Origin: Chryseobacterium taichungense
Lineage (GTDB): Bacteria > Bacteroidota > Bacteroidia > Flavobacteriales > Weeksellaceae
DNA: 64,000 nucleotides
Reading direction: 5' to 3'
Assembly: GCF_900109935.1 (NCBI RefSeq)
Contig: NZ_FOBV01000006.1
Coordinates: forward strand, 1-64,000
In this document: positions 34,291-43,039 of the stretch, in pieces
Position numbering within the stretch: position 1 is the stretch's first letter
Layout of the letters: the number at the start of each line of letters is the position of its first letter
Position numbers and translations under genes: made by a program
Notes under the pieces: generated by a model
What the model was told of the DNA's origin: nothing
The model's input: the letters and a program-made list of their open reading frames with translations, nothing else
Databases searched by the model: none

Positions 34291-34311
34291 CAAAAAAAGC
34301 GCCGAAGCGCT
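34291..34311 (-). terminator. UUCG-loop terminator of the 34318 lipoprotein gene
   Basis: On the minus strand AGCGC-TTCG-GCGCT is followed by seven Ts (34298-34292), seven bases past the stop. Confidence 0.88.
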
Positions 34312-34317
34312 CTGATA

Positions 34318-35115
34318 TCATAAATGGTTGTATTCATAGGTGGTGATCTCCGATTGGTACGGCTGGTTATTGCTGTGGTAATAATCCCGGATCGCTTTTG
34401 TAGGGTAGCTTTTGCTGTTGTACTCATACGTCGATTTAAAAATGGTGGATTCTTCTCCTCCGTTGGAATAGGTTATGATGTTCTTATACTCTTTAACATT
34501 CCTTGCCGATCCATTCATGTCTTCACTTTCCAACATTTTTATAAAACCTGTTACATTTTTGAAAGGGTAATGTCCTCCGTCATAAACAATGTTTTGCAGG
34601 CTTCCCGTTCCTGTACGTGTTGTTGTACCCTGAACGTCGGTAACAGTTTCCGTCCAGTTTTTTAATGAGCCGTCAGAATTGGTATAAGCATCCCTGATGT
34701 ATGTTTTGGTATTGCCCGGAGAAGCAGAAGTTTGTGTTATTTTAATCTGATCAGTTCCGATATAAATATATGTTATGGTATTTGATGAATTGGGAAAATC
34801 GCTTGAGGTATAGGTTTTCTTTGTAATTTTCTGATTGCTGTTGTAGGTAAGTATTACGGTATCAAAAGTACCGTCGGAGAAAGTATCAACATATTTTGTA
34901 ATTAAGTCTCCCGAGTAAGTAAAGGTTCTTGTCCAGTTTTCGGTGGTGTTTTTCATTTCGGTTATTTTGGCACCATTGTAACTGAATGTAAAATTGTCGC
35001 CATCTTGAACCATTTTAGTTACCAAAATTGGGTTGTCAAATTCTGAGGTATCCTGATCTGCAGTTCCGCAAGAAATTACGGAACATAAAGCGAATAATAA
35101 ATAATTTTTTCTCAT
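34318..35115 (-). CDS. Lipoprotein of unknown function, beta-rich
   Basis: 265 residues. Lipobox LCSVISCGT with Cys at about 16. The body is a series of short beta-strands with repeated Y-x-Y/TYEYN-type motifs (FTYSGDLITKY, LTYNSNQKITKK, STYEYNSKSYPTK), resembling the repeated beta-hairpins of YD/RHS-like or DUF4595-type proteins, but I do not assign a family. Outer-membrane or periplasmic location is expected. Its start faces a 26-bp palindrome. Confidence 0.75.
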   Translation of the reverse strand: MRKNYLLFALCSVISCGTADQDTSEFDNPILVTKMVQDGDNFTFSYNGAKITEMKNTTENWTRTFTYSGDLITKYVDTFSDGTFDTVILTYNSNQKITKKTYTSSDFPNSSNTITYIYIGTDQIKITQTSASPGNTKTYIRDAYTNSDGSLKNWTETVTDVQGTTTRTGTGSLQNIVYDGGHYPFKNVTGFIKMLESEDMNGSARNVKEYKNIITYSNGGEESTIFKSTYEYNSKSYPTKAIRDYYHSNNQPYQSEITTYEYNHL

Positions 35116-35198
35116 GCTGTATTAATTTCCGCAAAATTAACAGAAATATTTTTTAATATCGAAATTCAGCAATGAAATTTTGTGGTATTTATAAGAAT

Positions 35199-35253
35199 TT
35201 TTCAGGATTAAGGATTCGGCGCCCGCAGGGCGCCGAATCCTTAATCCTGAAAA
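35199..35253. repeat. 26-bp perfect inverted repeat with 3-base loop
   Basis: Arms 35199-35224 and 35228-35253 around GCA, with a GC-rich core (GATTCGGCGCCC/GGGCGCCGAATC). It lies between two divergent genes, so it is not downstream of either; a dispersed palindrome or a control hairpin. Confidence 0.85.
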
Positions 35254-35319
35254 GAAAAAATCATTATCTGAAAAACTTATTCATTAAATTTTAATATCAT
35301 TGCTCCGAAATAATATTCC

Positions 35320-35703
35320 ATGATAAGATTAACATTCAGCCTGAAATATTTTCTTTTATCCATTCTTCTTTTCTTCATTGAAGTTCTCATTGCTACGGTA
35401 TTCAGAGATATTTTCTTTGTCCGGGCTTATCTTGGGGATGTAATCGTCGTGATACTGCTTTATACGCTGGTAAAATCTTTTTTAGTCATCAAAGACAACC
35501 GGAAACTCATCCTCGGAATCTTTATATTTTCATGTATCGTAGAATGGGCACAGTACTTCCATATTGCTGATAAGCTGGGATTTCCACCGGGAAGCATGAT
35601 GTATATCATTATCGGGAACTCATTTTCATGGGTGGATATTGCCTGTTATGCGGCCGGATGTTTGCTGCTACTGACTTTCACCAAGTCAGAAACTACTGTG
35701 TAA
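35320..35703 (+). CDS. DUF2809 family membrane protein
   Basis: 127 residues with four membrane segments (about 8-27, 37-54, 63-80, 98-120). FRDIFFVRAYLGDVIVVILLY and EWAQYF with PGSMMYIIIGNSFSWVDI fit DUF2809. Function unknown. It converges with the YARHG gene, sharing one base gap. Confidence 0.82.
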   Translation: MIRLTFSLKYFLLSILLFFIEVLIATVFRDIFFVRAYLGDVIVVILLYTLVKSFLVIKDNRKLILGIFIFSCIVEWAQYFHIADKLGFPPGSMMYIIIGNSFSWVDIACYAAGCLLLLTFTKSETTV

Positions 35704-36621
35704 TTACCTTCCGAAGCTGTCGTATTTGTCTTCCGCGTATTTAATAAAGCGGTTTAGCAAAGTTACATTCTCCTTTTCCAGCGGGGTAAGATCGTTGTCT
35801 ACATTATTGGAAACGGGGATGTACCAGTCAGTCTGTTCGAAGAAATTTCTGTAAGTAGCCTTTTTGAATGAATAGCCATGACGCGCAAACACGGCATTTT
35901 TAATGATTTCCATATCCAGCTTACGGAGATTCTTAAGATCTTTTTCCGTTAATTTCTGTGTGGAAGCATTGATTTTAAATACCGCATCAGAAGCCACCCT
36001 GTTTTTGGAAGCAGTATACGTTTCTGTATTACCAGTGTGTTCGTCGGTATATTTTTCAACAAAGTTTTTCGGGTTTTCCCAGTCGATGAGGTCATTATCC
36101 GGGCTGAGCATGAAATTCGGATTATAAACAAATTCTTTCCTGATCAGTTTCAAAGTCTTCGATGGTGCCTTTACTGCTGTTTTATTAAATGCATTCCACT
36201 TTCCGGTAAGACTGTCGTTATTTAACTTAACCTCAAATCTTCCATCGGTTTTATCATTTCCGGGTTCATCAAGAATGAATGATTTTGAGGCTTCATTAAA
36301 AATACCGCGAAAAGGTCTTTGATTTCCATCAACAATACTTTGTCCGTAAACACTGTCTTTCGTGATCCTGTTGATTTTCAGCGCTATTTTTTTATACACT
36401 TCGCCTTCATATTCTTCTCCAATCTCCGGGGTAATCATTTCCTTGCCTGCAAAATCACCCATATAAATTCCGTAATATTCTTTATAAATTTCAGGAGCAA
36501 CAACAGAATCTTTTTTTGCCGTAAGACTGTCTGCGTTTATACTTGCTTTTTTTGATTCCTTTTTGCAGCTTATCAAGCCAATGGCAAGCAGACAGATGAA
36601 TGTTAATTTTAAAATTTTCAT
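35704..36621 (-). CDS. YARHG-domain lipoprotein
   Basis: 305 residues. Lipobox AIGLISCKKE (Cys about 20). The C-terminal YARHG domain is clear: IIKNAVFARHGYSFKK, YRNFFEQTDWYIP, then LTPLEKENVTLLNRF. YARHG is an extracellular domain of unknown role. The middle part (about 50-140) is a beta-rich domain. Probably first of two or three envelope genes with 36657 and 37299 upstream on the same strand. Confidence 0.85.
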   Translation of the reverse strand: MKILKLTFICLLAIGLISCKKESKKASINADSLTAKKDSVVAPEIYKEYYGIYMGDFAGKEMITPEIGEEYEGEVYKKIALKINRITKDSVYGQSIVDGNQRPFRGIFNEASKSFILDEPGNDKTDGRFEVKLNNDSLTGKWNAFNKTAVKAPSKTLKLIRKEFVYNPNFMLSPDNDLIDWENPKNFVEKYTDEHTGNTETYTASKNRVASDAVFKINASTQKLTEKDLKNLRKLDMEIIKNAVFARHGYSFKKATYRNFFEQTDWYIPVSNNVDNDLTPLEKENVTLLNRFIKYAEDKYDSFGR

Positions 36622-36656
36622 ATAATATGGTTTGTGTTAATGATAATACAAGACTG

Positions 36657-37295
36657 TCAGAGTATTTTTTTTGCGATTAAATATTCAATTAATAAAATAT
36701 TGGGAATCCAGCCCAGCCAGGCGATGATTTGGTAAACATCCATTGGATTGGGATGAAATAAATATACGATAATTACTTTCCACATGCGCAGTGTAATGGC
36801 AGAAAAGGTCAGTGCAAAACTCCGCCACATCCATTGCTGATGTTGTTTAAAATTCTTCTGCCGGGCCAGCTGGTACGCTTCCAATGTCGAAAACCACCAC
36901 AGACATCCTAAAATAACAAATGAAATTTTAGAATAGATTCCTCCGTTGGCAAAGATGCCCATGTAAATGCCGGAAGGAGCGGCTAGGAAAAGAATCAGAA
37001 AGATATAGACCTTTCCAACATTTTGGTGAAGATCTTTTATTCCGAAATCTTTTCTGAGAATCGCCAAAAAGCCTGTAAGCAAAACGAAAATGCTTATGTA
37101 CACATGCGTGTAGAAAAAATAAAGATACTCCGGACGGCTGGTGACTTCAGTCTGTTTAATCATCAGAAAACTTACATCAGTTTTCAGCGGAACATATTCC
37201 CATGTAATTTTCAGCATTAACCAAAAGAAATATCCGAACCCAATAGTTAAAAGGATTTTAAAGATCTTTGGAATATTTTTTTTGATCAAAAACAT
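36657..37295 (-). CDS. DUF2306 family membrane protein
   Basis: 212 residues with about six membrane segments. HVYISIFVLLTGFLAILRKDFGIKDLHQNVGKVY and QHQQWMWRSFALTFSAITLRMW are DUF2306 features, with conserved His residues that could bind haem or metal. Function unknown. It starts four bases after the gene at 37299. Confidence 0.82.
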   Translation of the reverse strand: MFLIKKNIPKIFKILLTIGFGYFFWLMLKITWEYVPLKTDVSFLMIKQTEVTSRPEYLYFFYTHVYISIFVLLTGFLAILRKDFGIKDLHQNVGKVYIFLILFLAAPSGIYMGIFANGGIYSKISFVILGCLWWFSTLEAYQLARQKNFKQHQQWMWRSFALTFSAITLRMWKVIIVYLFHPNPMDVYQIIAWLGWIPNILLIEYLIAKKIL

Positions 37296-37298
37296 TTA

Positions 37299-37697
37299 CT
37301 AATCTTCTACAAAAGTTATTGTAATGGGAAACCTATATTTATAATCGACAGGTTTGCCATTTAGCTTTTTAGGAATCCATTTGAATCTGGCCATTTCTTT
37401 AATTGTTCGCTCCATTTCATTATTCATAGAAATGTTGATTCCGGTTGATTTTATATTGATGATTTTTCCTTCTGAAGTAACAACGAATGTTGTTTCCGAT
37501 GTTGTTATTCCTCTTCCATTGACTTTATCTCTGTCAAAAATCTCATAAAATTTATGTCTAAAATTGTATATTCCTTCAGGATAAACACTATCATAAATAG
37601 TATTAGTCTTCTCATTTTTTTGATTAGATGAAATACCCTCCTGTGAGAAAATTTTTATAAAACCCACAAACAAAATGAATAGAAGTAACTTTTTCAT
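37299..37697 (-). CDS. Small periplasmic TonB-like domain protein
   Basis: 132 residues from ATG 37697. Signal peptide ending FIKIFSQ. The domain runs from GIYNFRHKFYEIF to ARFKWIPKKLNGKPVDYKYRFPITITF, parallel to the gene at 33832 (KWKPATVNGEPVRYLYTFPLTL). It lies 12 bp after the flavoprotein gene, in an apparent operon. Confidence 0.8.
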   Translation of the reverse strand: MKKLLLFILFVGFIKIFSQEGISSNQKNEKTNTIYDSVYPEGIYNFRHKFYEIFDRDKVNGRGITTSETTFVVTSEGKIINIKSTGINISMNNEMERTIKEMARFKWIPKKLNGKPVDYKYRFPITITFVED

Positions 37698-37708
37698 GAT
37701 ATAGTTCG

Positions 37709-38911
37709 TCATAAATTATTCAAATCCTGCGCAATCAGCCATGCCTCGCTCCAGCAAGCCTGAAAATTAAAACCTCCGGTTACGGCATCGATATTTAAAA
37801 CCTCTCCGGCAACGTAAAAGTTAGCCAAAATTTTCGAAGACATATTTTTAAAGTTAATCTCCTTTAAATCAATGCCTCCGGCCGTCACAAATTCATCTTT
37901 AAATGTAGATTTTCCCGTCACCTGGAATTTCTTTCTGCACAGGTTTTCAATGATCGTCTGCATTTCCTTTCCTGAGATATTGGCAATCTGCTTATTCAGA
38001 TCGACCTTCGAAACCTCCAGAATCCTTTGCCAGAATCGGTTTGTTATTTCAAAAATCTTAGATTGTCCTATGGTTTTTTTAGGATTAGACTGTTTGAAGT
38101 TTTGAAATAGCTCTGTTGCATCCTCCGTATCCTTCGAAATAAAATTAACCACAATTTCAAATTGGTATTTTGCCTTTGCCAGACTGATCGCTTCCCAGGC
38201 AGAAATTTTCAAAATGGCAGGGCCGGAAAGCCCCCAGTGCGTAATCAGCAATGGTCCGCTTTCTTCGGTTTTTAGTTTCGGAATGGATGTTTCTGCCATC
38301 TCAAAGCTTGTTCCTGCAAGATCTTTCAATAAATTGTCTTTTATGTTGAAGGTGAAAAGAGAAGGAACCAGATCAATGATTTTATGACCCAGGTTTTCGA
38401 TCATTTTTAAAGATTTCGGAGAGCTTCCGGTGGTATAAATGATGTAATCGGCTTCAAAATCTCCTAAACTGGTTTTCACTACATATTTTTCATCAGACTT
38501 TTCGATTTCCTTTACGGAACATTTTGTTTTTACTTCAACATTTTTTTGCTGGATTTCGCTGAGCATTGCATTGATGATACTCTGCGACGAATTGCTCTCC
38601 GGAAATACACGATTGTCATTTTCAATCTTTAATGAAACTTTTCGGTTTTCAAACCACTTCATCGTATCTCCTGGCTGAAATCTGGTAAATACACTCAGCA
38701 ATTCCTTATTTCCGCGGGGATAAAACTGAACCAGCTCTCTCGGGTCAAAACAGGCGTGGGTAACATTACAGCGACCGCCTCCGGAGATTTTCACTTTCTG
38801 AAGGACATCCGTATTTTGTTCAAGAATGGTAATTTTATACTGGCTTTCATCCAGGTTGGCCGCGCAGAAAAATCCTGCAGCACCACCTCCGATTATAATA
38901 ATTCGCTTCAT
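37709..38911 (-). CDS. HI0933-type FAD-dependent oxidoreductase
   Basis: 400 residues. The FAD dinucleotide-binding motif IIIGGGAAGFFCAANL is at the N-terminus; KISGGGRCNVTHA and the C-terminal TAGGID and YVAGEVLNIDAVTGGFNFQACWSEAW are the BaiN/HI0933 signature. Family members are NAD(P)/FAD oxidoreductases; the YhiN-type substrate is uncertain. First gene of a minus-strand group with 37299 and 36657. Confidence 0.92.
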   Translation of the reverse strand: MKRIIIIGGGAAGFFCAANLDESQYKITILEQNTDVLQKVKISGGGRCNVTHACFDPRELVQFYPRGNKELLSVFTRFQPGDTMKWFENRKVSLKIENDNRVFPESNSSQSIINAMLSEIQQKNVEVKTKCSVKEIEKSDEKYVVKTSLGDFEADYIIYTTGSSPKSLKMIENLGHKIIDLVPSLFTFNIKDNLLKDLAGTSFEMAETSIPKLKTEESGPLLITHWGLSGPAILKISAWEAISLAKAKYQFEIVVNFISKDTEDATELFQNFKQSNPKKTIGQSKIFEITNRFWQRILEVSKVDLNKQIANISGKEMQTIIENLCRKKFQVTGKSTFKDEFVTAGGIDLKEINFKNMSSKILANFYVAGEVLNIDAVTGGFNFQACWSEAWLIAQDLNNL

Positions 38912-39018
38912 AGTCTGTTAATCTTATGCTCAAGATTATTTTTGCAAAACTACAATTTTTATAAATCATCTTATTTGAGTAATTTTGAGGAATATAATTT
39001 TTCAGTCATAAACAGAAA

Positions 39019-39130
39019 ATTATTTACCACAAAAGTCACAAAGGCTTTTAACAGATAAGGCACATTAGATCTGGATTTCATGCGTTATGCATATTTCAGA
39101 TCACAAAAAAGAAAATCTAAGATTTTCATA
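39019..39130 (+). repeat. ACCACAAAGTCACAAAAG repeat, divergent copy 3
   Basis: TATTTACCACAAAAGTCACA to AAAATCTAAGATTTTCAT aligns along its length with 33361-33485. The rest of the 38912-39219 gap is AT-rich with no gene. Confidence 0.7.
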
Positions 39131-39219
39131 ATTGTCATGTTCATCTTGGTGTTAAAACAAATAAAAACTTTTGTCACATTTATTGTAAAATTTAAGTTCA
39201 TCTTTAAAACAAATTGTAA

Positions 39220-39714
39220 ATGACATTTTATCATAAATTTGAAGTACGCTGGAGCGACCTCGATGCGAATAAACATTTGGCCAATTCATCTTATGTACAG
39301 TATTGTGCACAGGCACGAATGGCATTCATGACCAAAGAAAAAATGGGTGTTACCCAACTCAGCCGTTGGGGAATCGGGCCAGTGATCCTGCATGAAAGAT
39401 ATTCATTTTTTAAAGAAATCTATGCCGATCAGATTGTTTATGTAACTGTAGAAATTGACGGATGTTCGGAAGATTCATCGATCTACCGTTTCCTGCATAA
39501 ATTCTATACTCCGGATGGCGTACATTGTGCAACCTCTGAAGCTACAGGAGTTTGGATCGATATGATGCTTAGAAAAATGACAACACCGCCGGATGATGTC
39601 GTGGAAGCGATGAACAAATACAAAACCCCGGAAACGGTAGTGCTGACGAGAGAGGATTTTAAGAAATTCCCTTTCCATCCGCATAATATTGATCCGGCAG
39701 AATTTACGGTTTAA
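39220..39714 (+). CDS. Acyl-CoA thioesterase (4HBT hot-dog fold)
   Basis: 164 residues. VRWSDLDANKHLANSSYVQYC is the 4HBT motif with the catalytic Asp in DLDAN. It cleaves acyl-CoA; the chain preference is unknown. The C-terminal ~35 residues extend past the hot-dog core. It is followed after 68 bp by thiL. Confidence 0.87.
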   Translation: MTFYHKFEVRWSDLDANKHLANSSYVQYCAQARMAFMTKEKMGVTQLSRWGIGPVILHERYSFFKEIYADQIVYVTVEIDGCSEDSSIYRFLHKFYTPDGVHCATSEATGVWIDMMLRKMTTPPDDVVEAMNKYKTPETVVLTREDFKKFPFHPHNIDPAEFTV

Positions 39715-39782
39715 AGTTTTGAGTTTAAAGTTTAAAGTTTGACATTACTCATTACTAATTATTCATTACTTATATTTAAAAT

Positions 39783-40847
39783 ATGTTTGAAGATAAATCA
39801 CAGGAACTTACGCCGATTTCCAAATTAGGAGAATTCGGATTGATAAAACACCTGACCCAACACTTTTCTTTGTCCAACGCATCCTCGGAACTTGGAGTAG
39901 GAGATGACGCAGCAGTCATTAACCCTGAAAATAAAAAAGTTGTTCTTACGACAGATGTTTTGGCGGAAGGTGTACATTTTAATTTAGGATATGTTCCCCT
40001 GAAACATTTAGGTTACAAAGCCGTTGTAGTAAATCTTAGTGATATTGCAGCCATGAATGCTGTACCGACTCAGATTCTTGTTTCCCTGGCTGTTTCCAAC
40101 CGTTTTCCGGTGGAAGCGCTGGAAGAAATTTATTCCGGAATTCAGGCAGCTTGCACAAGATATAAAATTGACTTAATCGGCGGAGATACAACGAGTTCTA
40201 ACGCTGGTTTGGTGATGAGCATAACAGCCATTGGAATGGAAAATGAAGAAGTCATTGTAAAAAGAAGCGGCGCAAAACCAAATGATTTGCTTGTCGTAAC
40301 AGGTGACTTAGGAGGCGCTTACATGGGACTTCAAATCCTGGAAAGAGAGCATGCTGTTTTCCTGGCAGATCCCAACATGCAGCCTGAAATGGAAGGATAC
40401 GACTATATTCTTGAAAGACAGCTGAAGCCTGAAGCGAGAACTGACGTGAAAGGGATTTTAGAACAATTGGATATTCAACCTACTTCTATGATTGACATTT
40501 CGGATGGCTTGGCTTCGGAAATTCTTCACCTTTCGGATCAGTCGGAAGTAGGTTTCAGATTGTATGAAGAAAAAATTCCTATGGACAGCCTGACGATTTC
40601 TACGGCAGATGAGTTTAATTTAAATCCTGTCATGACAGCATTAAGCGGTGGTGAAGATTATGAATTATTATTCACCATTTCACCAAATGATTTTGATAAG
40701 ATCAAGAACCATCCTGATTTTACAATTATTGGGCACGCGGTTGAAAAAGAAGAAGGTAACTTTATGGTTGCCAGAGGTTCAAATCAACTGGTCGCTTTGA
40801 CGGCACAGGGATGGGATGCTTTTTTGGGAAATCAACAGAATGATTAA
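39783..40847 (+). CDS. thiL: Thiamine-monophosphate kinase
   Basis: 354 residues. It makes thiamine diphosphate from thiamine monophosphate. GVGDDAAVI, TTDVLAEGVHF, NLSDIAAMNA and IGGDTTSS are ThiL ATP/Mg sites; DISDGLASEILHL and GGEDYELLF lie in the C-terminal domain. No TPP riboswitch is seen upstream. Confidence 0.95.
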   Translation: MFEDKSQELTPISKLGEFGLIKHLTQHFSLSNASSELGVGDDAAVINPENKKVVLTTDVLAEGVHFNLGYVPLKHLGYKAVVVNLSDIAAMNAVPTQILVSLAVSNRFPVEALEEIYSGIQAACTRYKIDLIGGDTTSSNAGLVMSITAIGMENEEVIVKRSGAKPNDLLVVTGDLGGAYMGLQILEREHAVFLADPNMQPEMEGYDYILERQLKPEARTDVKGILEQLDIQPTSMIDISDGLASEILHLSDQSEVGFRLYEEKIPMDSLTISTADEFNLNPVMTALSGGEDYELLFTISPNDFDKIKNHPDFTIIGHAVEKEEGNFMVARGSNQLVALTAQGWDAFLGNQQND

Positions 40848-40852
40848 AATTT

Positions 40853-41113
40853 ATGAATGAAAATAAAAATGTGAGTATTCAATGTTATTGTTGTGGATAT
40901 TACACGCTTGAAGAGAGAGGTCATTATGAAATTTGTCCAGTTTGTTTTTGGGAAGATGATGGAGCTTGGGAACCAGATCAAATAAGCGGTCCTAACCATA
41001 TGACATTGAAAGAAGGGAGAAAGAACTTTTTGGAATTTGGAGCCTGTGAAAAAAGATTTATTGGCAAAGTTGAAAAAGCTCCCAATTACAAATTTAAGAA
41101 AGAAAGTTTTTGA
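40853..41113 (+). CDS. CPCC-type cysteine-rich small protein
   Basis: 86 residues. CYCCGYYTLEERGHYEICPVCFWEDDG is the CPCC pattern (two Cys pairs of a zinc ribbon), followed by GPNHMTLKEGRKNF. Such genes are scattered in bacteria, often near toxin/immunity loci, but no toxin is here. It starts five bases after thiL and is AT-rich, hinting at acquisition. Confidence 0.82.
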   Translation: MNENKNVSIQCYCCGYYTLEERGHYEICPVCFWEDDGAWEPDQISGPNHMTLKEGRKNFLEFGACEKRFIGKVEKAPNYKFKKESF

Positions 41114-41122
41114 ATTTTATGC

Positions 41123-41539
41123 ATGGAAATTAAAAAAGGGTTTATAGAAATCTCAGAAGAAGAATGCCGATTAATTGTTGATGAAAGGTTTTTACTAATA
41201 AATTTTCCTGTTAAAAAAGCAATTAAGGTATATTCTTATTATGAAAAGTTAAAAAACAAAGAAAAAGAATCTCTTACCTCTGAAATCCAAAAAACTATTG
41301 TTTTTTCGAAAGAATCTTTATCTTTATTTGAAGAAAAGGAAGCATTTGAAAAGTTATTGATTGTCTCCTATTTTTTGCTTAAAAAACATAATATAATAAT
41401 GATTTCAGATGCTGGTTTATCCGAAGAATCCATCATGAATTTTAAAATTGTAATTGTGGAAATAATAAAGCAGATGAAAAATAAATCTTTGTATTTTGTC
41501 AGAAAAAAATATACGTTCGTAAATATTGATTTAAAATAG
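41123..41539 (+). CDS. Hypothetical small protein, AT-rich
   Basis: 138 residues, not recognised. Lys/Glu/Ile-rich, probably helical with short strands, no signal peptide or membrane segment. It starts nine bases after the CPCC gene, so it is probably co-transcribed. The base composition is more AT-rich than thiL and pepT on either side. Confidence 0.65.
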   Translation: MEIKKGFIEISEEECRLIVDERFLLINFPVKKAIKVYSYYEKLKNKEKESLTSEIQKTIVFSKESLSLFEEKEAFEKLLIVSYFLLKKHNIIMISDAGLSEESIMNFKIVIVEIIKQMKNKSLYFVRKKYTFVNIDLK

Positions 41540-41561
41540 AAAAATTTTTAAACAAGAAATA

Positions 41562-41587
41562 AAAACCAGCTCATTAAAGCTGGTTTT
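41562..41587. terminator. Bidirectional terminator between 41123 gene and pepT
   Basis: AAAACCAGCT (41562-41571) and AGCTGGTTTT (41578-41587), a perfect 10-bp stem with T-runs for both convergent genes. Confidence 0.9.
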
Positions 41588-41604
41588 CAGTTTTATGAAT
41601 AAGA

Positions 41605-42852
41605 TTACGCTTTCACAATATTCACGATCACTTCCATTGCTTTTTCCATACTTTCCAAAGCAACATACTCATACGGTCCGTGGAAATTGATTCCTCCTGC
41701 AAAAATATTTGGGCAAGGAAGACCCATATAGGATAACTGGGCGCCGTCGGTTCCTCCTCTGATCGCTTTAATCTTCGGCTCAATGCCTGCTTCTTTCATG
41801 GCTTCGGCAGCAAGATCGATGATGTGCATTTTGCCTTCAAACTGCTGTTTCATGTTTCTATACTGTTCCTTAATCTCAATTTCGGCGGTTCCTTCACCAT
41901 GTTTCTGATTAAATTCAGCTACTTTTTCTTCCATGAATTTCTTTCTTGCTTCAAATTTAGCGGCATCGTGATCACGGATGATGTATTGCAGTTTAGCTTC
42001 GGAAATATCAGCGTTTAGATCCATTAAATGGTAAAATCCGTCAAAACCTTTTGTCGTAGCCGGAGTTTCATTGGCTGGCAGCATTTGGGCAAATTCAGAC
42101 GCCAGTAAAGCAGCATTTACCATTTTTCCATAGGCATAACCCGGGTGAACACTCAATCCATGGATTTTTACCACGGCTCCCGCAGCGTTGAAATTTTCAT
42201 ATTCCAGTTCTCCCACTTCACCACCGTCCATGGTGTAAGCGAACTCGGCCCCGAATTTGGCAACATCAAATTTATGTGCGCCCCTTCCGATTTCTTCATC
42301 CGGAGTGAATCCAACCGCTATTCTGCCATGCTTGATTTCAGGATGAGCAATTAAATATTCCGCAGCGGTTACAATTTCCGCACAACCAGCTTTATCATCA
42401 GCTCCCAGAAGGGTGTTTCCGTCGGTGGTAATTAAGGTCTGGCCGATATATTTTTTTAAGCTTTCAAATTTTAAAGGAGATAAAGTGAATCCTGTGGTCT
42501 GATTTAAAACAAGGTCACTTCCATCATAATTTTCCCATACCTGAGGCTTTACATTCTCACCACTGAAATCTGGTGATGTGTCATAATGTGAAATAAACCC
42601 GATAGTTGGCTTGTTATTGTGTTCAAGATTTGAAGGAACATAACCCATAATGTATCCGTTCTCATCGATTGAAACGTCTTCAAGACCAATGGTTTTTAGC
42701 TCTTCTACGATATAGTTGGCGATATTCCACTGTCTTTCTGTTGATGGTGTGCTCTCGCTTTCGGCATCACTTGTTGAATATATTTTTACATAATTAAGAA
42801 AACGGTTCAGTAACTTTTCTTTCCACAATGGGTTGAATTCTATTGCGCTCAT
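41605..42852 (-). CDS. pepT: Peptidase T (tripeptide aminopeptidase)
   Basis: 415 residues. A cytosolic zinc exopeptidase of the M20 family that removes the N-terminal residue of tripeptides. Metal-site motifs: FISHYDTSPDFSG (His), LLGADDKAGCAE (bridging Asp), TPDEEIGRG (catalytic Glu pair), YTMDGGEVGELEYENFNAA and GINFHGPYEYV (His). Monocistronic. Confidence 0.95.
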   Translation of the reverse strand: MSAIEFNPLWKEKLLNRFLNYVKIYSTSDAESESTPSTERQWNIANYIVEELKTIGLEDVSIDENGYIMGYVPSNLEHNNKPTIGFISHYDTSPDFSGENVKPQVWENYDGSDLVLNQTTGFTLSPLKFESLKKYIGQTLITTDGNTLLGADDKAGCAEIVTAAEYLIAHPEIKHGRIAVGFTPDEEIGRGAHKFDVAKFGAEFAYTMDGGEVGELEYENFNAAGAVVKIHGLSVHPGYAYGKMVNAALLASEFAQMLPANETPATTKGFDGFYHLMDLNADISEAKLQYIIRDHDAAKFEARKKFMEEKVAEFNQKHGEGTAEIEIKEQYRNMKQQFEGKMHIIDLAAEAMKEAGIEPKIKAIRGGTDGAQLSYMGLPCPNIFAGGINFHGPYEYVALESMEKAMEVIVNIVKA

Positions 42853-43011
42853 TATTAGTATTGATTTATGGCAAAGTTAACAATTTTGAGGTTCAGAATA
42901 GGTTATTTGTAACCTGATATCCGTGATCGAAATTTTAAATGATACATAAGCATTTGACAATCAAAATAATGGTAGATTTACTTATCATAAAGCTAAATTG
43001 TTTAGTTTTAT

Positions 43012-43019
43012 TATATTTG
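43012..43019 (+). promoter_or_regulatory. Promoter -7 box of the HMG-CoA lyase gene
   Basis: TATATTTG 20 bp upstream of the ATG at 43040. Confidence 0.5.
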
Positions 43020-43039
43020 AGAAAATCTAAAAGTAAAAA

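Noticed and set aside
39715..39782. Possible TPP riboswitch before thiL
   Set aside because: The 68-bp gap holds only TTTAAAGTTT-type short repeats; no thi-box motif is present.
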